Source: Nostoc sp. FACHB-152
Lineage (GTDB): Bacteria > Cyanobacteriota > Cyanobacteriia > Cyanobacteriales > Nostocaceae
Reading direction: 5' to 3'
NCBI RefSeq assembly: GCF_014697475.1
Contig: NZ_JACJRV010000035.1
Span: forward strand, 1 to 64,000
Length of the DNA: 64,000 nucleotides
The position numbers and the translations under genes were made by a program. Position 1 is the first letter of the stretch, and the number at the start of each line of letters is the position of its first letter. Below are positions 36,076 to 44,427 of the stretch, one piece after another. The notes under the pieces were generated by a model, which worked only from the letters and a program-made list of their open reading frames with translations, made no database searches and was not told where the DNA came from.

Positions 36076-37515
36076 TTAAGGTTGAGTAGAATTATTTAAT
36101 AGTGCTTTTTGCTGCAACCAATCTTTACCCACTTGAATAGTAACGTCTGAGTTAAGACTACCAGTGCTTTCAACACGCACTTCACCTAGCCCTAATACAT
36201 CTCGAATCGATTCAGCACTAGTACCGTCTCCTTGTTGAGCCACAATCCGCGTCACATCCAGAGGTTCGCTCCAAGGCTTATACACATAAATATTGTGATA
36301 TCCTGAGTTTTCTAAAGCTCTCACCAAAGGTCGAAGGCTGGCGCGATCGCTACCTGTACTGTCTTGAATTGCTATGCGTACAGAATTTGGATCACTCACC
36401 TGTGATCCAGTAGTTTCATCAGTTGGTTCTAAATCAAAGTGTTTAGCCATCAGTTTGGCAATACCTTCTTTGCTGGGTAGCCAATAGCTTGCATCAAATT
36501 CACCCTTCTCGCTAAAGCGTCCTGGTAACATCAACATCTGCATATTCGAGCGATTTGTACGTACACCAAAACCCATTAAAGCTACTAACTCTTCAACCGT
36601 TAAGTTAGTATCGATGTGTTCTTTGACAACATCCAGAATTTTAGGTAATTGAGTTACTGTCGCAGGATTGAGACTTTGGTCAATCAAAGCACGAATTACC
36701 ATTTGCTGACGTTGAATTCGGCCTATATCGCCTAATTCATCATGGCGAAAACGCAGTAATTGTAGTGCTTGGTCGCCATTAAGATGTTGCTTGCCTGCTT
36801 TTAGATTGATATATAAATGTTGAGAATCATCTTGGTATTTCATATCCTTGGGAACATATACATTCACCCCACCCAAGGCATCAATAAGTTTAGCAACTCC
36901 TAGAACATTAATCCGCACATAGCGGTCAATCGCTACACCACCCAAAAGATTGCTGACAGTCTTGGCTGTTAACGCTGGCCCCCCTTCCACATTAGCGGCA
37001 TTAATTTTCCGTACTCCATGCCCTTCGATTTCTGTGCGGGTATCTCTCGGAATTGAGAGCATGACTACTTTTTTAGTCTCTGGGTCAAATTTGACCATCA
37101 ACATGACATCAGAAAGACCATCAAAAGAATTGACTTGAGGTAGGTATTTAAGCTCTTTGGTTTCGGCGGGAGGATTTTGGATATCTGGAGGCAAGACACT
37201 CATCCCCATCACTAAAAGATTGACAGGACGAGTTAATTCCGAAAATCTTAATCCACCGAAAGATATCGCATCACTGTCAAAGACTGCCTCTTCTTGGGGA
37301 CTTAGAGGATTTTGCTGCAACGGCGTACTAGTCAATGAAACCGCCAGCAAAGCTCCTGCCATTGCCGAAACCATAGCAATGCCGCTCATCCCCACCCAAA
37401 ACCACAACCAACGTCCGGTTTTGGGATTTATGGACTTTCTGCCCTTTGATTTAGGAGTTTTTGCTGAGTGGTTATCTTCCGCCGAAGTTCTTTGAATAGT
37501 CACAGACTTCCTCAC
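36076..37515 (-). CDS. LytR-CpsA-Psr (LCP) family protein
   Basis: LCP enzymes transfer polyprenyl-linked glycopolymers to the cell wall at the outer face of the inner membrane. The 479 residues (GTG start) comprise a basic cytoplasmic tail and one membrane helix (LWFWVGMSGIAMVSAMAGAL). The LCP catalytic domain (about 120-300) has SDVMLMVKFDPETKKVVMLS, IPRDTRTEIEGHG and LLRFRHDELGDIGRIQRQQM, with its conserved Arg and Asp residues. A LytR_C domain follows (about 365-465, VRIAIQDSTGSDRASLRPLV). It appears monocistronic. Confidence 0.93.
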   Translation of the reverse strand: MRKSVTIQRTSAEDNHSAKTPKSKGRKSINPKTGRWLWFWVGMSGIAMVSAMAGALLAVSLTSTPLQQNPLSPQEEAVFDSDAISFGGLRFSELTRPVNLLVMGMSVLPPDIQNPPAETKELKYLPQVNSFDGLSDVMLMVKFDPETKKVVMLSIPRDTRTEIEGHGVRKINAANVEGGPALTAKTVSNLLGGVAIDRYVRINVLGVAKLIDALGGVNVYVPKDMKYQDDSQHLYINLKAGKQHLNGDQALQLLRFRHDELGDIGRIQRQQMVIRALIDQSLNPATVTQLPKILDVVKEHIDTNLTVEELVALMGFGVRTNRSNMQMLMLPGRFSEKGEFDASYWLPSKEGIAKLMAKHFDLEPTDETTGSQVSDPNSVRIAIQDSTGSDRASLRPLVRALENSGYHNIYVYKPWSEPLDVTRIVAQQGDGTSAESIRDVLGLGEVRVESTGSLNSDVTIQVGKDWLQQKALLNNSTQP

Positions 37516-37785
37516 ACTTACTGATTAAATTCGGTATTTTTGCAGATTATGAATATGCAAATACATCAACTCATAGTAGTTAATTAATAATTAACTATGT
37601 TGACTTTTCGCGCTTTATGTCAACCACAACACTTATAACAGGATTTCTCCTTTTTTGTGGCCAACCCCGATATGTTTTATAGAAGTATGACAACAATAAG
37701 CCAGTTTGACCAGATCTGCTAGAAAATAATCTGTATTTACAGCAAAATTCAGTAATAATACTGTCTAGAGGTGCGTTTAGAAGCA

Positions 37786-38217
37786 TCAAGATAAATACTT
37801 GCCTAATAGTTGCTCGGCTAAGTTGCTCAACCCTGGTAAACGACTAGATTGCCCTCTGATAATCCGAAACATTAACCAGATACTTACTAAGAAATAACCA
37901 GATGTCAGAAAGCTATTTAGTATTAATAAACGCAACCCAAAAAATTCGGAAGTGGCAGATCCAGTTGCTAATAAGAGATAAGCTAACAACCAGGTAAATG
38001 TCATAGTAATAGACAGACGGCTAACTTTCATTTGTTCCCGATTGCCTTGACGATGGTAGAGAGTCCATAGGGATGGAAGAACACCAATCACAGGAATTAA
38101 ATAAATTAGCAGCTGTCTTTGACGAGTCAGGGAGTTTTGTCTCAAGGTTTGGGTTTGGGCATGATTTACTGCCTCTACCCCTGAAGAATCACTAATTGGT
38201 GGTTCAATATTTTCCAT
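37786..38217 (-). CDS. Small integral membrane protein of unknown function
   Basis: A 143-residue protein with a polar N-terminus (about 1-35) and three predicted membrane helices (LLIYLIPVIGVLPSLWTLYH, ITMTFTWLLAYLLLATGSAT, FLTSGYFLVSIWLMFRII). A polar tail ends with LAEQLLGKYLS. I do not recognise a family with a function. It faces away from the AI-2E-type permease gene at 38326, with only 108 nt between them that must hold both promoters. Confidence 0.82.
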   Translation of the reverse strand: MENIEPPISDSSGVEAVNHAQTQTLRQNSLTRQRQLLIYLIPVIGVLPSLWTLYHRQGNREQMKVSRLSITMTFTWLLAYLLLATGSATSEFFGLRLLILNSFLTSGYFLVSIWLMFRIIRGQSSRLPGLSNLAEQLLGKYLS

Positions 38218-38325
38218 TTGGGTGGGTCTAATCCTAAACTAGAGGGATGAAACACAGTAATGTAGTTAGAGATAATAGGCGTTAGAGAAAGATTTTATTT
38301 AGTTTTATCTCGCAAGCGGCTAAAG

Positions 38326-39501
38326 ATGCAGACACGCAAGCTAATCGACTGGTGGCAGACACTAACACCAATAGCGCGAATCGGAGCGATCGCTCTGTTC
38401 GCCCCACTGCTAGTCCTCAATGGTTGGGCGATTTCAGCCATTTTTGAGTATTTCCACTCCCTAATAGTTATTTTAGTCGGAGCCTCTGTATTGGCATTTT
38501 TGCTCAACTACCCCGTTAGCTGGATGGAGCGACACGGAGCCAAGCGAGAGCAAGTTGCGATCCTGGTGTTTTTATTAGCGTTATCGATTTTATTAGCATT
38601 AGGTGTAACACTGTTTCCACTAGCTCTTACCCAAGCACAACAACTTGTGGCTCGCATTCCAGAATTGATTGATTCTGGGCGATCGCAGTTAATGATGTTA
38701 AACGAGAAAGCAGAACTGCTCGGCTTACCAATTAACCTTGATGCACTTGTAGTGCAAATTAATGATCGCGTCAAGGGACAACTCCAAGCGATCGCCGGAC
38801 AAGTTCTGAATCTGGCTGTTGTCACATTCACTAGCTTGCTAGATTTTCTGTTGACGATGGTTCTAACTTTCTATCTTTTGCAGCATGGCGATGAACTCTG
38901 GCAAAGTTTAGTGGAGTGGCTACCTAGTAGATTCCGCGATCCTTTCTCTCAAACAGTACGCCTTAGTTTCCAAAACTTTTTTATCACTCAGCTAATTTTA
39001 TCTACCTGTATGGCATCAGCCTTAATTCCCGCCTTCTTGTGGCTGAAAGTGCCATTTGGGCTGTTATTTGGTCTGACTATTGGTATTATGGCCCTTGTCC
39101 CGTTTGGCGGCTCTGTGGGTATCATCCTGACTACCTCATTGGTGGCTTTGCAAGACTTCTGGATGGGAGCCAGAGTTTTAGTCGCCGCCGTGATTGTGCA
39201 GCAAATTTTAGAAAATTTAATTGCTCCTCGGATATTAGGCAGTTTTACTGGCTTAAACCCAGTATGGATATTAATTTCTGTTTTGACGGGCGCAAGAGTT
39301 GGCGGACTTTTGGGTGTGATTGTCGCCGTACCCACAGCTGTCATAGTTAAAACTGCCTTAGTAGCTCTCCGTCCTAGTAAATTAATTATTGAAGATGAGA
39401 GCAGTTCTAAATGCGATAAAACTGCACCTGGTGTAGCGGAAGAACCTGCCAAAGCCGAAGCCAAAAATCCCCTCAGCTTTTCGGAGCCGACATTACCCTA
39501 A
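38326..39501 (+). CDS. AI-2E family (PerM/UPF0118) membrane transporter
   Basis: This 391-residue protein has about eight membrane helices in the AI-2E/PerM layout. A paired N-terminal hairpin (IARIGAIALFAPLLVLNGWA, LIVILVGASVLAFLLNYPVS) is followed by a long amphipathic helical segment (LAEVL-type, residues 105-165). A C-terminal block contains GLLFGLTIGIMALVPFGGSV and VQQILENLIAPRILG, the family signature. The family includes TqsA and Na+/H+ antiporters, so the substrate is open. The C-terminal tail is charged and low complexity. Confidence 0.92.
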   Translation: MQTRKLIDWWQTLTPIARIGAIALFAPLLVLNGWAISAIFEYFHSLIVILVGASVLAFLLNYPVSWMERHGAKREQVAILVFLLALSILLALGVTLFPLALTQAQQLVARIPELIDSGRSQLMMLNEKAELLGLPINLDALVVQINDRVKGQLQAIAGQVLNLAVVTFTSLLDFLLTMVLTFYLLQHGDELWQSLVEWLPSRFRDPFSQTVRLSFQNFFITQLILSTCMASALIPAFLWLKVPFGLLFGLTIGIMALVPFGGSVGIILTTSLVALQDFWMGARVLVAAVIVQQILENLIAPRILGSFTGLNPVWILISVLTGARVGGLLGVIVAVPTAVIVKTALVALRPSKLIIEDESSSKCDKTAPGVAEEPAKAEAKNPLSFSEPTLP

Positions 39502-39540
39502 AAGAGTTATGGGGGCAGGGGGCAAGGAGCAAGGGGGAAT

Positions 39541-39583
39541 AACGAATAACCAATGACCAATGACAAATGGCTATTGGTTATGG
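39541..39583. repeat. TGACCAAT-type repeat hairpin overlapping the serpin stop codon
   Basis: ATAACCAAT and ATTGGTTAT pair around GACCAATGACAAATGGCT. The stop codon of the minus-strand serpin gene lies inside the right arm. It sits between convergent genes and could act as a shared 3' hairpin. Confidence 0.7.
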
Positions 39584-40900
39584 CTGCAAAATTGAACCCA
39601 TAAACAAAATGCTACCTGTTTGATTATCCCGAATGGCACAGAAGAAGGGACGGTTAACAACCATGCGGAACGGTGGTAGTGGATTTATTACCGCAGATGT
39701 TAATGTTATTCCCACCGATGTAGCCGCAGCCGCTTCAGTCCCTTCTTCATTCACTTCCACAAAAGTTTTATGCTTGACGTTGCTAATTGCCAAATTTTCC
39801 CCTATGCCAGAAAAATTAGCTTGATTACTAAAAGCCACCTGCATACCTAAAGCTTTCAATGCATCGTTGAGTGTGACTTCGTAGTCGGTTTTAAACCGGG
39901 GTAGGCGAATAAAACCGTCTCGGTTTTGGAACTTTGCTAGCCATTTTTCCCAGTTCTCAGCATTTAAGTTTTGATAAAAGGTCTTGAGATTAGAGTTCTG
40001 TTTCGGCAGAAAGATGTAAAAACTAACTTTGCCATTTTTACCGTAAGGTAAACTTACAGCTTGGAACTGTTCGTTTTCATAATATTGATACTCCCCTGTT
40101 TGCGACATCATCGGGTGTTTTTTTTGCTGTCCAGATGCACTGTAAAAGGGATATTCAGCAGTTTGATTTTTGTCAAACTTATCAGTCCATTGCCCTTTGA
40201 AGTAGATGGCGTTAATTAAAAACAGCACTTGATTTGGGTCAATTGTGTCAACTATCTTGTTGATTTTGCCGTTAGTATTATCGTTAACCCAATTATTGAT
40301 AGTACTTAAAGCTGAGGAATCTTGAAAGTCTAAATTAGCTACCTTAGCTTTGTAGAACTGTTGATTTCGTTGCAGAAAATCTGGACGCAATCTAAAACCT
40401 TGTTTTACCCAAAGTGAGTTAGCAATATTTAATTGCACGTTAGCATCAGGATTTTCTAACAGATTCTTTAAGGCTGCATTATTAGAGTTGATATCTGCCA
40501 AACTCAAACCCTGTAATTCTAAGGTTTGAGCCATTGCTTTTTGAGTAGATCCACTAGCACCGTTATAGGTCATAGCTAGGGCGATCGCTAAACTAGAAGG
40601 CGAGATAAAAATATTTTTCTTGCTACTATCTTCTTTCAGAATTTCTGAGAACAGCTTGAAGCCAAATTTATTATTAGCATTGACTAGTTTGGTATCTAGT
40701 TTTACTGTTTTTTTTTGCAATGGTAACTCTGGTTGAGGAATTCTAGAGTCGGCTAAGGCATTACTATTAACTTGAGAACAACCTAAGACACCAAACAAAA
40801 CGACGCTAGCAGCAGCTACAACGTAACGCCTACCCAGACTCACAGCATAACGTCTTTGCAGAAAATTTTCTTTCATCCCGCTCAACTTTTGCCGATTCAT
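39578..40900 (-). CDS. Lipoprotein serpin (serine-protease inhibitor)
   Basis: A serpin domain of normal size (about residues 75-440) preceded by a lipoprotein signal: basic N-terminus, then VVAAASVVLFGVLGC with lipobox LGC, so it is likely anchored facing the periplasm or exterior. Serpin signatures are FKLFSEILKEDSSKKNIFIS, PSSLAIALAMTYNGASGST and NRPFFCAIRDNQTGSILFMG. The reactive-loop hinge EEGTEAAAAT (385-394) has the small residues at P12-P9 required for inhibition, so it should be an active inhibitor. Counting from P15 Gly387 places P1-P1' at Thr401-Ser402, suggesting an elastase- or subtilisin-like target. The upstream gene on the same strand (317 nt away) encodes a subtilase. Confidence 0.94.
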   Translation of the reverse strand: MNRQKLSGMKENFLQRRYAVSLGRRYVVAAASVVLFGVLGCSQVNSNALADSRIPQPELPLQKKTVKLDTKLVNANNKFGFKLFSEILKEDSSKKNIFISPSSLAIALAMTYNGASGSTQKAMAQTLELQGLSLADINSNNAALKNLLENPDANVQLNIANSLWVKQGFRLRPDFLQRNQQFYKAKVANLDFQDSSALSTINNWVNDNTNGKINKIVDTIDPNQVLFLINAIYFKGQWTDKFDKNQTAEYPFYSASGQQKKHPMMSQTGEYQYYENEQFQAVSLPYGKNGKVSFYIFLPKQNSNLKTFYQNLNAENWEKWLAKFQNRDGFIRLPRFKTDYEVTLNDALKALGMQVAFSNQANFSGIGENLAISNVKHKTFVEVNEEGTEAAAATSVGITLTSAVINPLPPFRMVVNRPFFCAIRDNQTGSILFMGSILQP

Positions 40901-41034
40901 TCTTCCACCTCACTTACCAAAGATTTTTATCTATTAATTAAGATTGATGCTAGCCATGTGTTAATGATTAATATTGCACTATCAGGGGCATCAACCCTTG
41001 ATGGTTACAGTTTTGGTAACGGCAATCAAAAGGG

Positions 41035-41055
41035 AATAGGCAATAGGCAATAGGG
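41035..41055. repeat. AATAGGC heptamer array
   Basis: About three units of AATAGGC, the same heptamer as at 2904-2934 in another register. Confidence 0.75.
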
Positions 41056-41217
41056 GAATAAGTAATAGTGGTAACAATTATGTCAGACAATTTGGATACA
41101 GAGCTATTTAATTAGTTTTTTTTAAGGTAATAGGCAACAAGCAATATAAAATTTCTCTAGTATTGCTTATTACCTGTTTCTGTTCCCTTCTGATATTTAG
41201 ACTTCAACCTTCAGACT

Positions 41218-42813
41218 TCAATTTATAGGCACAGTCCACCAAGCCAAGGCATAAGGTTGAGATGCTAAGTTTACTTTTTGGCGAAACTGAACACGAATTT
41301 TGTAATTGCCATTAGCAGGAACGGGGCAGAAAATATGTTCTACACTATCAATTGGACTGATGGAAGAACAAACAGCACCATTCTGAGAATCTTTAGCATC
41401 AGCTTTGACTAAGTAGAGGTCGAGGTTATTCAAACCGCGATTGCTAAAAGTTTCGCCGACATCAAATTGCTGGTTTTGATTGCGATCGTTTAATTCCACC
41501 AATCTATCCCAACTGAGAGTAATAGATACGAAACTCCCTTGCTTTAACGGTTTTGTTAACCGATAATCAACAGCATTCCCGGCCGCCACTTCTCGATAAT
41601 CCCAACCAATAGGGGAAACTGTGTTTGAGGGTTGCCATTGACCCGCGCTAAATTGTTGGTAAGCGCGAAAAGCATTTAAATGTCCTGTCCCCATTTGGGC
41701 ATTTAAGGGAATTTTCGGGTCTTTATAAGCATCAGACTCTAACCAATTTTGATTTTGTTTATCGATTAGGGTGCGTGTCATTCCTAAGCGCAAGCCGTTA
41801 CCACTATCTTGGATTTTTTCGGCTGAGTTGAGTAAAACAGCTTTCATTACTTGATGACGGCGACTATCAACGCTCCAATTAGGTTTTTTTGCGCGTAATT
41901 GGCGATCGCCAAATTCTTGTAACAAAGCGATCGTAGCTGTAACATGAGGTGCAGCAAAACTTGTACCTGTAGCTTTATTCAGTTTGCCGTCAGGATTCAG
42001 CAACGGTATATTACTCCCAGGCGCAACTATACTTACAGAGCGACGACCATCAAGATTAAATTCTTTTCCAGCTAACCTTCCACTCACTCCCTGATTCAGA
42101 CCTGCGAGGTTAGAAACATCTACTTTATTAAAAATCCCGTTTCGTCGGGATGAAAACGCCACGTTAACTGCATTAAAATTATCTGTAGGAATCGGAATAC
42201 CCCCTTTACCTTGATTGCCTGCGATCGCATACAAAACATCGTGAACACGACTCGACCAATCAACGCATAATGTTAATAAAGCATTCCCATCTAGAACCGC
42301 ATCGGGTCGCGGGTCACGGTTGAGGGGTTCACCAAAGCTAAAGTTAATCGCGCGGATATCACCACCGTTTTGTATTGCTATATGCTGTGCTGTTAAACAC
42401 TCTTCTGGCTGACCCATGTTTTTAGTAGAACCGACAGCAGAAGAATACAGCCTCGCTCCTGGTGCAACTCCCGGTAGAGCTTTGTCTGTACTCACCATTA
42501 CCCCAGCCACGTTGTAAGCGTGGGGGTCAACGCCACTATTTGATTTTGCTCGGCCATTGCGTAAGAAAACTGCTACTAGAGATAAAGTACGATTTTTCGA
42601 GACAGCTTTATCCCAACCAAACATTCCCGGACGACCGATTTCTACCTGACCAATAGCAATCTTACGACCTGTTAAATTGTAAGGAGGTTGATGTAATTTC
42701 AAAGCATCAATACCATTTGTTCCTAACGAAGTTTGTAAACCTGAAGCTAATACAGGCACACTCAAACAAGAAACACCTAAACCGCAAATTAGCCAAATTA
42801 ATTTTTTGTTCAT
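41218..42813 (-). CDS. Secreted S8-family (subtilisin-like) peptidase with Glu at the Asp site
   Basis: The start is the ATG at 42813 (531 residues); a TTG at 42834 lies in a heptamer repeat. A signal peptide (MNKKLIWLICGLGVSCLSVP, then VLASG) precedes the S8 domain. His98 is in DPHAYNVAGVM (normally HGTHVAG), oxyanion Asn200 in YAIAGNQG, and Ser285 in ATGTSFAAPHV. The first motif, usually an IDTG-type sequence, reads IAIGQVEIGRPG, so Asp seems to be replaced by Glu58. A beta-rich C-terminal domain (from about 400) resembles subtilase pre-peptidase or jelly-roll additions (SFVSITLSWDRLVELNDRN). It may be a specialised periplasmic protease. The serpin encoded downstream is a possible inhibitor. 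Confidence 0.9.
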   Translation of the reverse strand: MNKKLIWLICGLGVSCLSVPVLASGLQTSLGTNGIDALKLHQPPYNLTGRKIAIGQVEIGRPGMFGWDKAVSKNRTLSLVAVFLRNGRAKSNSGVDPHAYNVAGVMVSTDKALPGVAPGARLYSSAVGSTKNMGQPEECLTAQHIAIQNGGDIRAINFSFGEPLNRDPRPDAVLDGNALLTLCVDWSSRVHDVLYAIAGNQGKGGIPIPTDNFNAVNVAFSSRRNGIFNKVDVSNLAGLNQGVSGRLAGKEFNLDGRRSVSIVAPGSNIPLLNPDGKLNKATGTSFAAPHVTATIALLQEFGDRQLRAKKPNWSVDSRRHQVMKAVLLNSAEKIQDSGNGLRLGMTRTLIDKQNQNWLESDAYKDPKIPLNAQMGTGHLNAFRAYQQFSAGQWQPSNTVSPIGWDYREVAAGNAVDYRLTKPLKQGSFVSITLSWDRLVELNDRNQNQQFDVGETFSNRGLNNLDLYLVKADAKDSQNGAVCSSISPIDSVEHIFCPVPANGNYKIRVQFRQKVNLASQPYALAWWTVPIN

Positions 42814-42846
42814 AGTCAAATAGTCAATGGTCAATAGTCATTAGTT
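42811..42846. repeat. AGTCAATGGTCAATAGTCATTAG heptamer block at the peptidase start
   Basis: Degenerate units of the TGACCAAT family (AGTCAAAT, AGTCAATGG, TCAATAGTCATTAG) form the immediate 5' leader of the minus-strand peptidase, leaving no room for a Shine-Dalgarno site. Confidence 0.7.
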
Positions 42847-42986
42847 GTTTTCTCCCCACTCCCCACTTCCCACTCCCCTACTTTTTTCTGATAAAGCAAG
42901 ATTAAATTTCAAAGAAATACTCAACATTTTGTTACAGTATTTTGTTACAATACTTACAGACGAGGACGCTTAAAAACCCACTAGCC

Positions 42987-43694
42987 ATGACCCAAAACCA
43001 ATCTGAAAAGCCCATTGTGATTGCTCCATCTATCCTATCAGCCGACTTTAGCCGTCTGGGTGATGAAATTCGTGCTGTAGACGCAGCTGGAGCAGATTGG
43101 ATTCATGTTGATGTAATGGACGGTCGTTTTGTACCTAATATTACGATAGGCCCTCTGGTTGTGGAGGCGATTCGTCCGGTTACTAAAAAACCACTGGATG
43201 TCCACTTGATGATTGTGGAACCAGAAAAATATGTAGAAGGCTTTGCTAAAGCAGGTGCAGACATTATCTCTGTACACGCTGAACATAATGCTTCACCACA
43301 CTTACACCGCACGCTTGGTCAAATTAAAGAACTTGGTAAGCAAGCTGGGGTAGTACTTAACCCGTCCACACCACTAGAATTTATTGAGTATGTGCTGGAG
43401 CTTTGTGATTTAGTTCTGATTATGAGCGTTAACCCCGGTTTCGGTGGTCAAAGCTTCATTCCTGGTGTAATACCCAAAATTAGAAAGCTGCGTCAGATGT
43501 GTGATGAGCGTGGGCTTGACCCCTGGATTGAGGTAGATGGCGGACTGAAAGCTAACAATACTTGGCAAGTTTTAGAAGCTGGTGCTAATGCAATTGTTGC
43601 TGGTTCGGCTGTATTCAACGCTAAAGATTATGCTGAAGCGATTACTAATATTCGCAACAGTAAGCGTCCTACACCAGAGTTGGCAAAAGTTTAA
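42987..43694 (+). CDS. rpe: Ribulose-phosphate 3-epimerase
   Basis: Rpe interconverts ribulose 5-phosphate and xylulose 5-phosphate in the Calvin cycle and pentose phosphate pathway. The ATG at 42987 (235 residues) is preferred over an upstream TTG (42942). The TIM barrel shows [48 protein letters not shown], the [16 protein letters not shown] phosphate-loop region and [12 protein letters not shown] with the catalytic Asp. A textbook terminator follows 27 nt after the stop. Confidence 0.97.
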   Translation: MTQNQSEKPIVIAPSILSADFSRLGDEIRAVDAAGADWIHVDVMDGRFVPNITIGPLVVEAIRPVTKKPLDVHLMIVEPEKYVEGFAKAGADIISVHAEHNASPHLHRTLGQIKELGKQAGVVLNPSTPLEFIEYVLELCDLVLIMSVNPGFGGQSFIPGVIPKIRKLRQMCDERGLDPWIEVDGGLKANNTWQVLEAGANAIVAGSAVFNAKDYAEAITNIRNSKRPTPELAKV

Positions 43695-43720
43695 TTCAGT
43701 TAAAATTTTGAATTAATAGG

Positions 43721-43752
43721 ATTAGGGTAAGCATTGCTTACCCTAATTTTTT
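43721..43752 (+). terminator. Intrinsic terminator of rpe
   Basis: ATTAGGGTAAGC and GCTTACCCTAAT form a perfect 12-bp stem with a 3-nt loop, followed by TTTTT. This is the clearest plus-strand terminator in the window. Confidence 0.92.
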
Positions 43753-43805
43753 GCTGTTTGTAATTGAATTACACGATTTTAGACTTACTAATTTTAGCCA
43801 TGCCA

Positions 43806-43866
43806 GCAGGGTGTGTTGGCGCACAGCGCAACGCACCATTATGATATCTGGAGCGGTGCGTTAGTT
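43806..43866. repeat. GGTGCGTT-type element, second copy
   Basis: GCAGGGTGTGTTGGCG, then AACGCACC, then ATATCTGGAGCGGTGCGTTA. The module order matches 21309-21385; the right end is missing. Confidence 0.7.
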
Positions 43867-44001
43867 ACAACTTAAGATCGTTGGGTTACTACGATAATTA
43901 TAAGTATTGGCTGAACCGTATTAATTTATAACTATATCTGGTATTTTTGAGCATCATTAGTTAAATTTTTGAACTTATTTCTAATTTCAATATAATTGAG
44001 A

Positions 44002-44424
44002 ATGCTTACAAGTCTGAATTGGTTGATATACGCTTTGTGTTCTACATTGTTATATGGTTTTTGGGGCTTTTTTAGTAAATTAGCAACTAACCATATGAAT
44101 TCTTATAGTATTTTGATCTACGAAACTTGTGGCAGCATTTTAGTAGCGTTATTTGTTTTAGTCAGGCTAGATTTTAAGCCACAAGTTGAAGCTTGGGGAA
44201 TTATTTACGCGTTTTTGATCGGAATTTTTGGAGTACTAGCCACATTATTTTTTCTGCTGGCGGTTAGTCACGGTAAAGTTTCAGTAGTGATAACTCTAAC
44301 GGCTTTATATCCTGTAGTAAGTATTTTACTTGCGGCTGTGATTCTCAAAGAATCAATTACTATGCGGCAAGGTCTAGGGATTGCATTAGCGATCGCAGCT
44401 ATGTTACTTTTTGCATCTGAGTAA
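44002..44424 (+). CDS. Single-domain EamA-type membrane protein
   Basis: ATG 44002 is used; a TTG two codons upstream is weaker. The 140-residue product has about five membrane helices and one EamA unit, with motifs YGFWGFFSKLATNHMNSYS, FLLAVSHGKVSVVITLTALY and the C-terminal VVSILLAAVILKESITMRQG. Common EamA transporters have two such units in ten helices, so this one should pair as a dimer, as SMR proteins do. Drug/metabolite-transporter membership is firm; the substrate is unknown. It ends 4 nt before the convergent kinase stop, so the two 3' ends almost overlap. Confidence 0.87.
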   Translation: MLTSLNWLIYALCSTLLYGFWGFFSKLATNHMNSYSILIYETCGSILVALFVLVRLDFKPQVEAWGIIYAFLIGIFGVLATLFFLLAVSHGKVSVVITLTALYPVVSILLAAVILKESITMRQGLGIALAIAAMLLFASE

Positions 44425-44427
44425 GAT

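Noticed and set aside
43905-43925. Third copy of the MITE (GCTGAACCGTATTAA)
   Set aside because: Only one end-like sequence is present, with no partner end within 200 bp.
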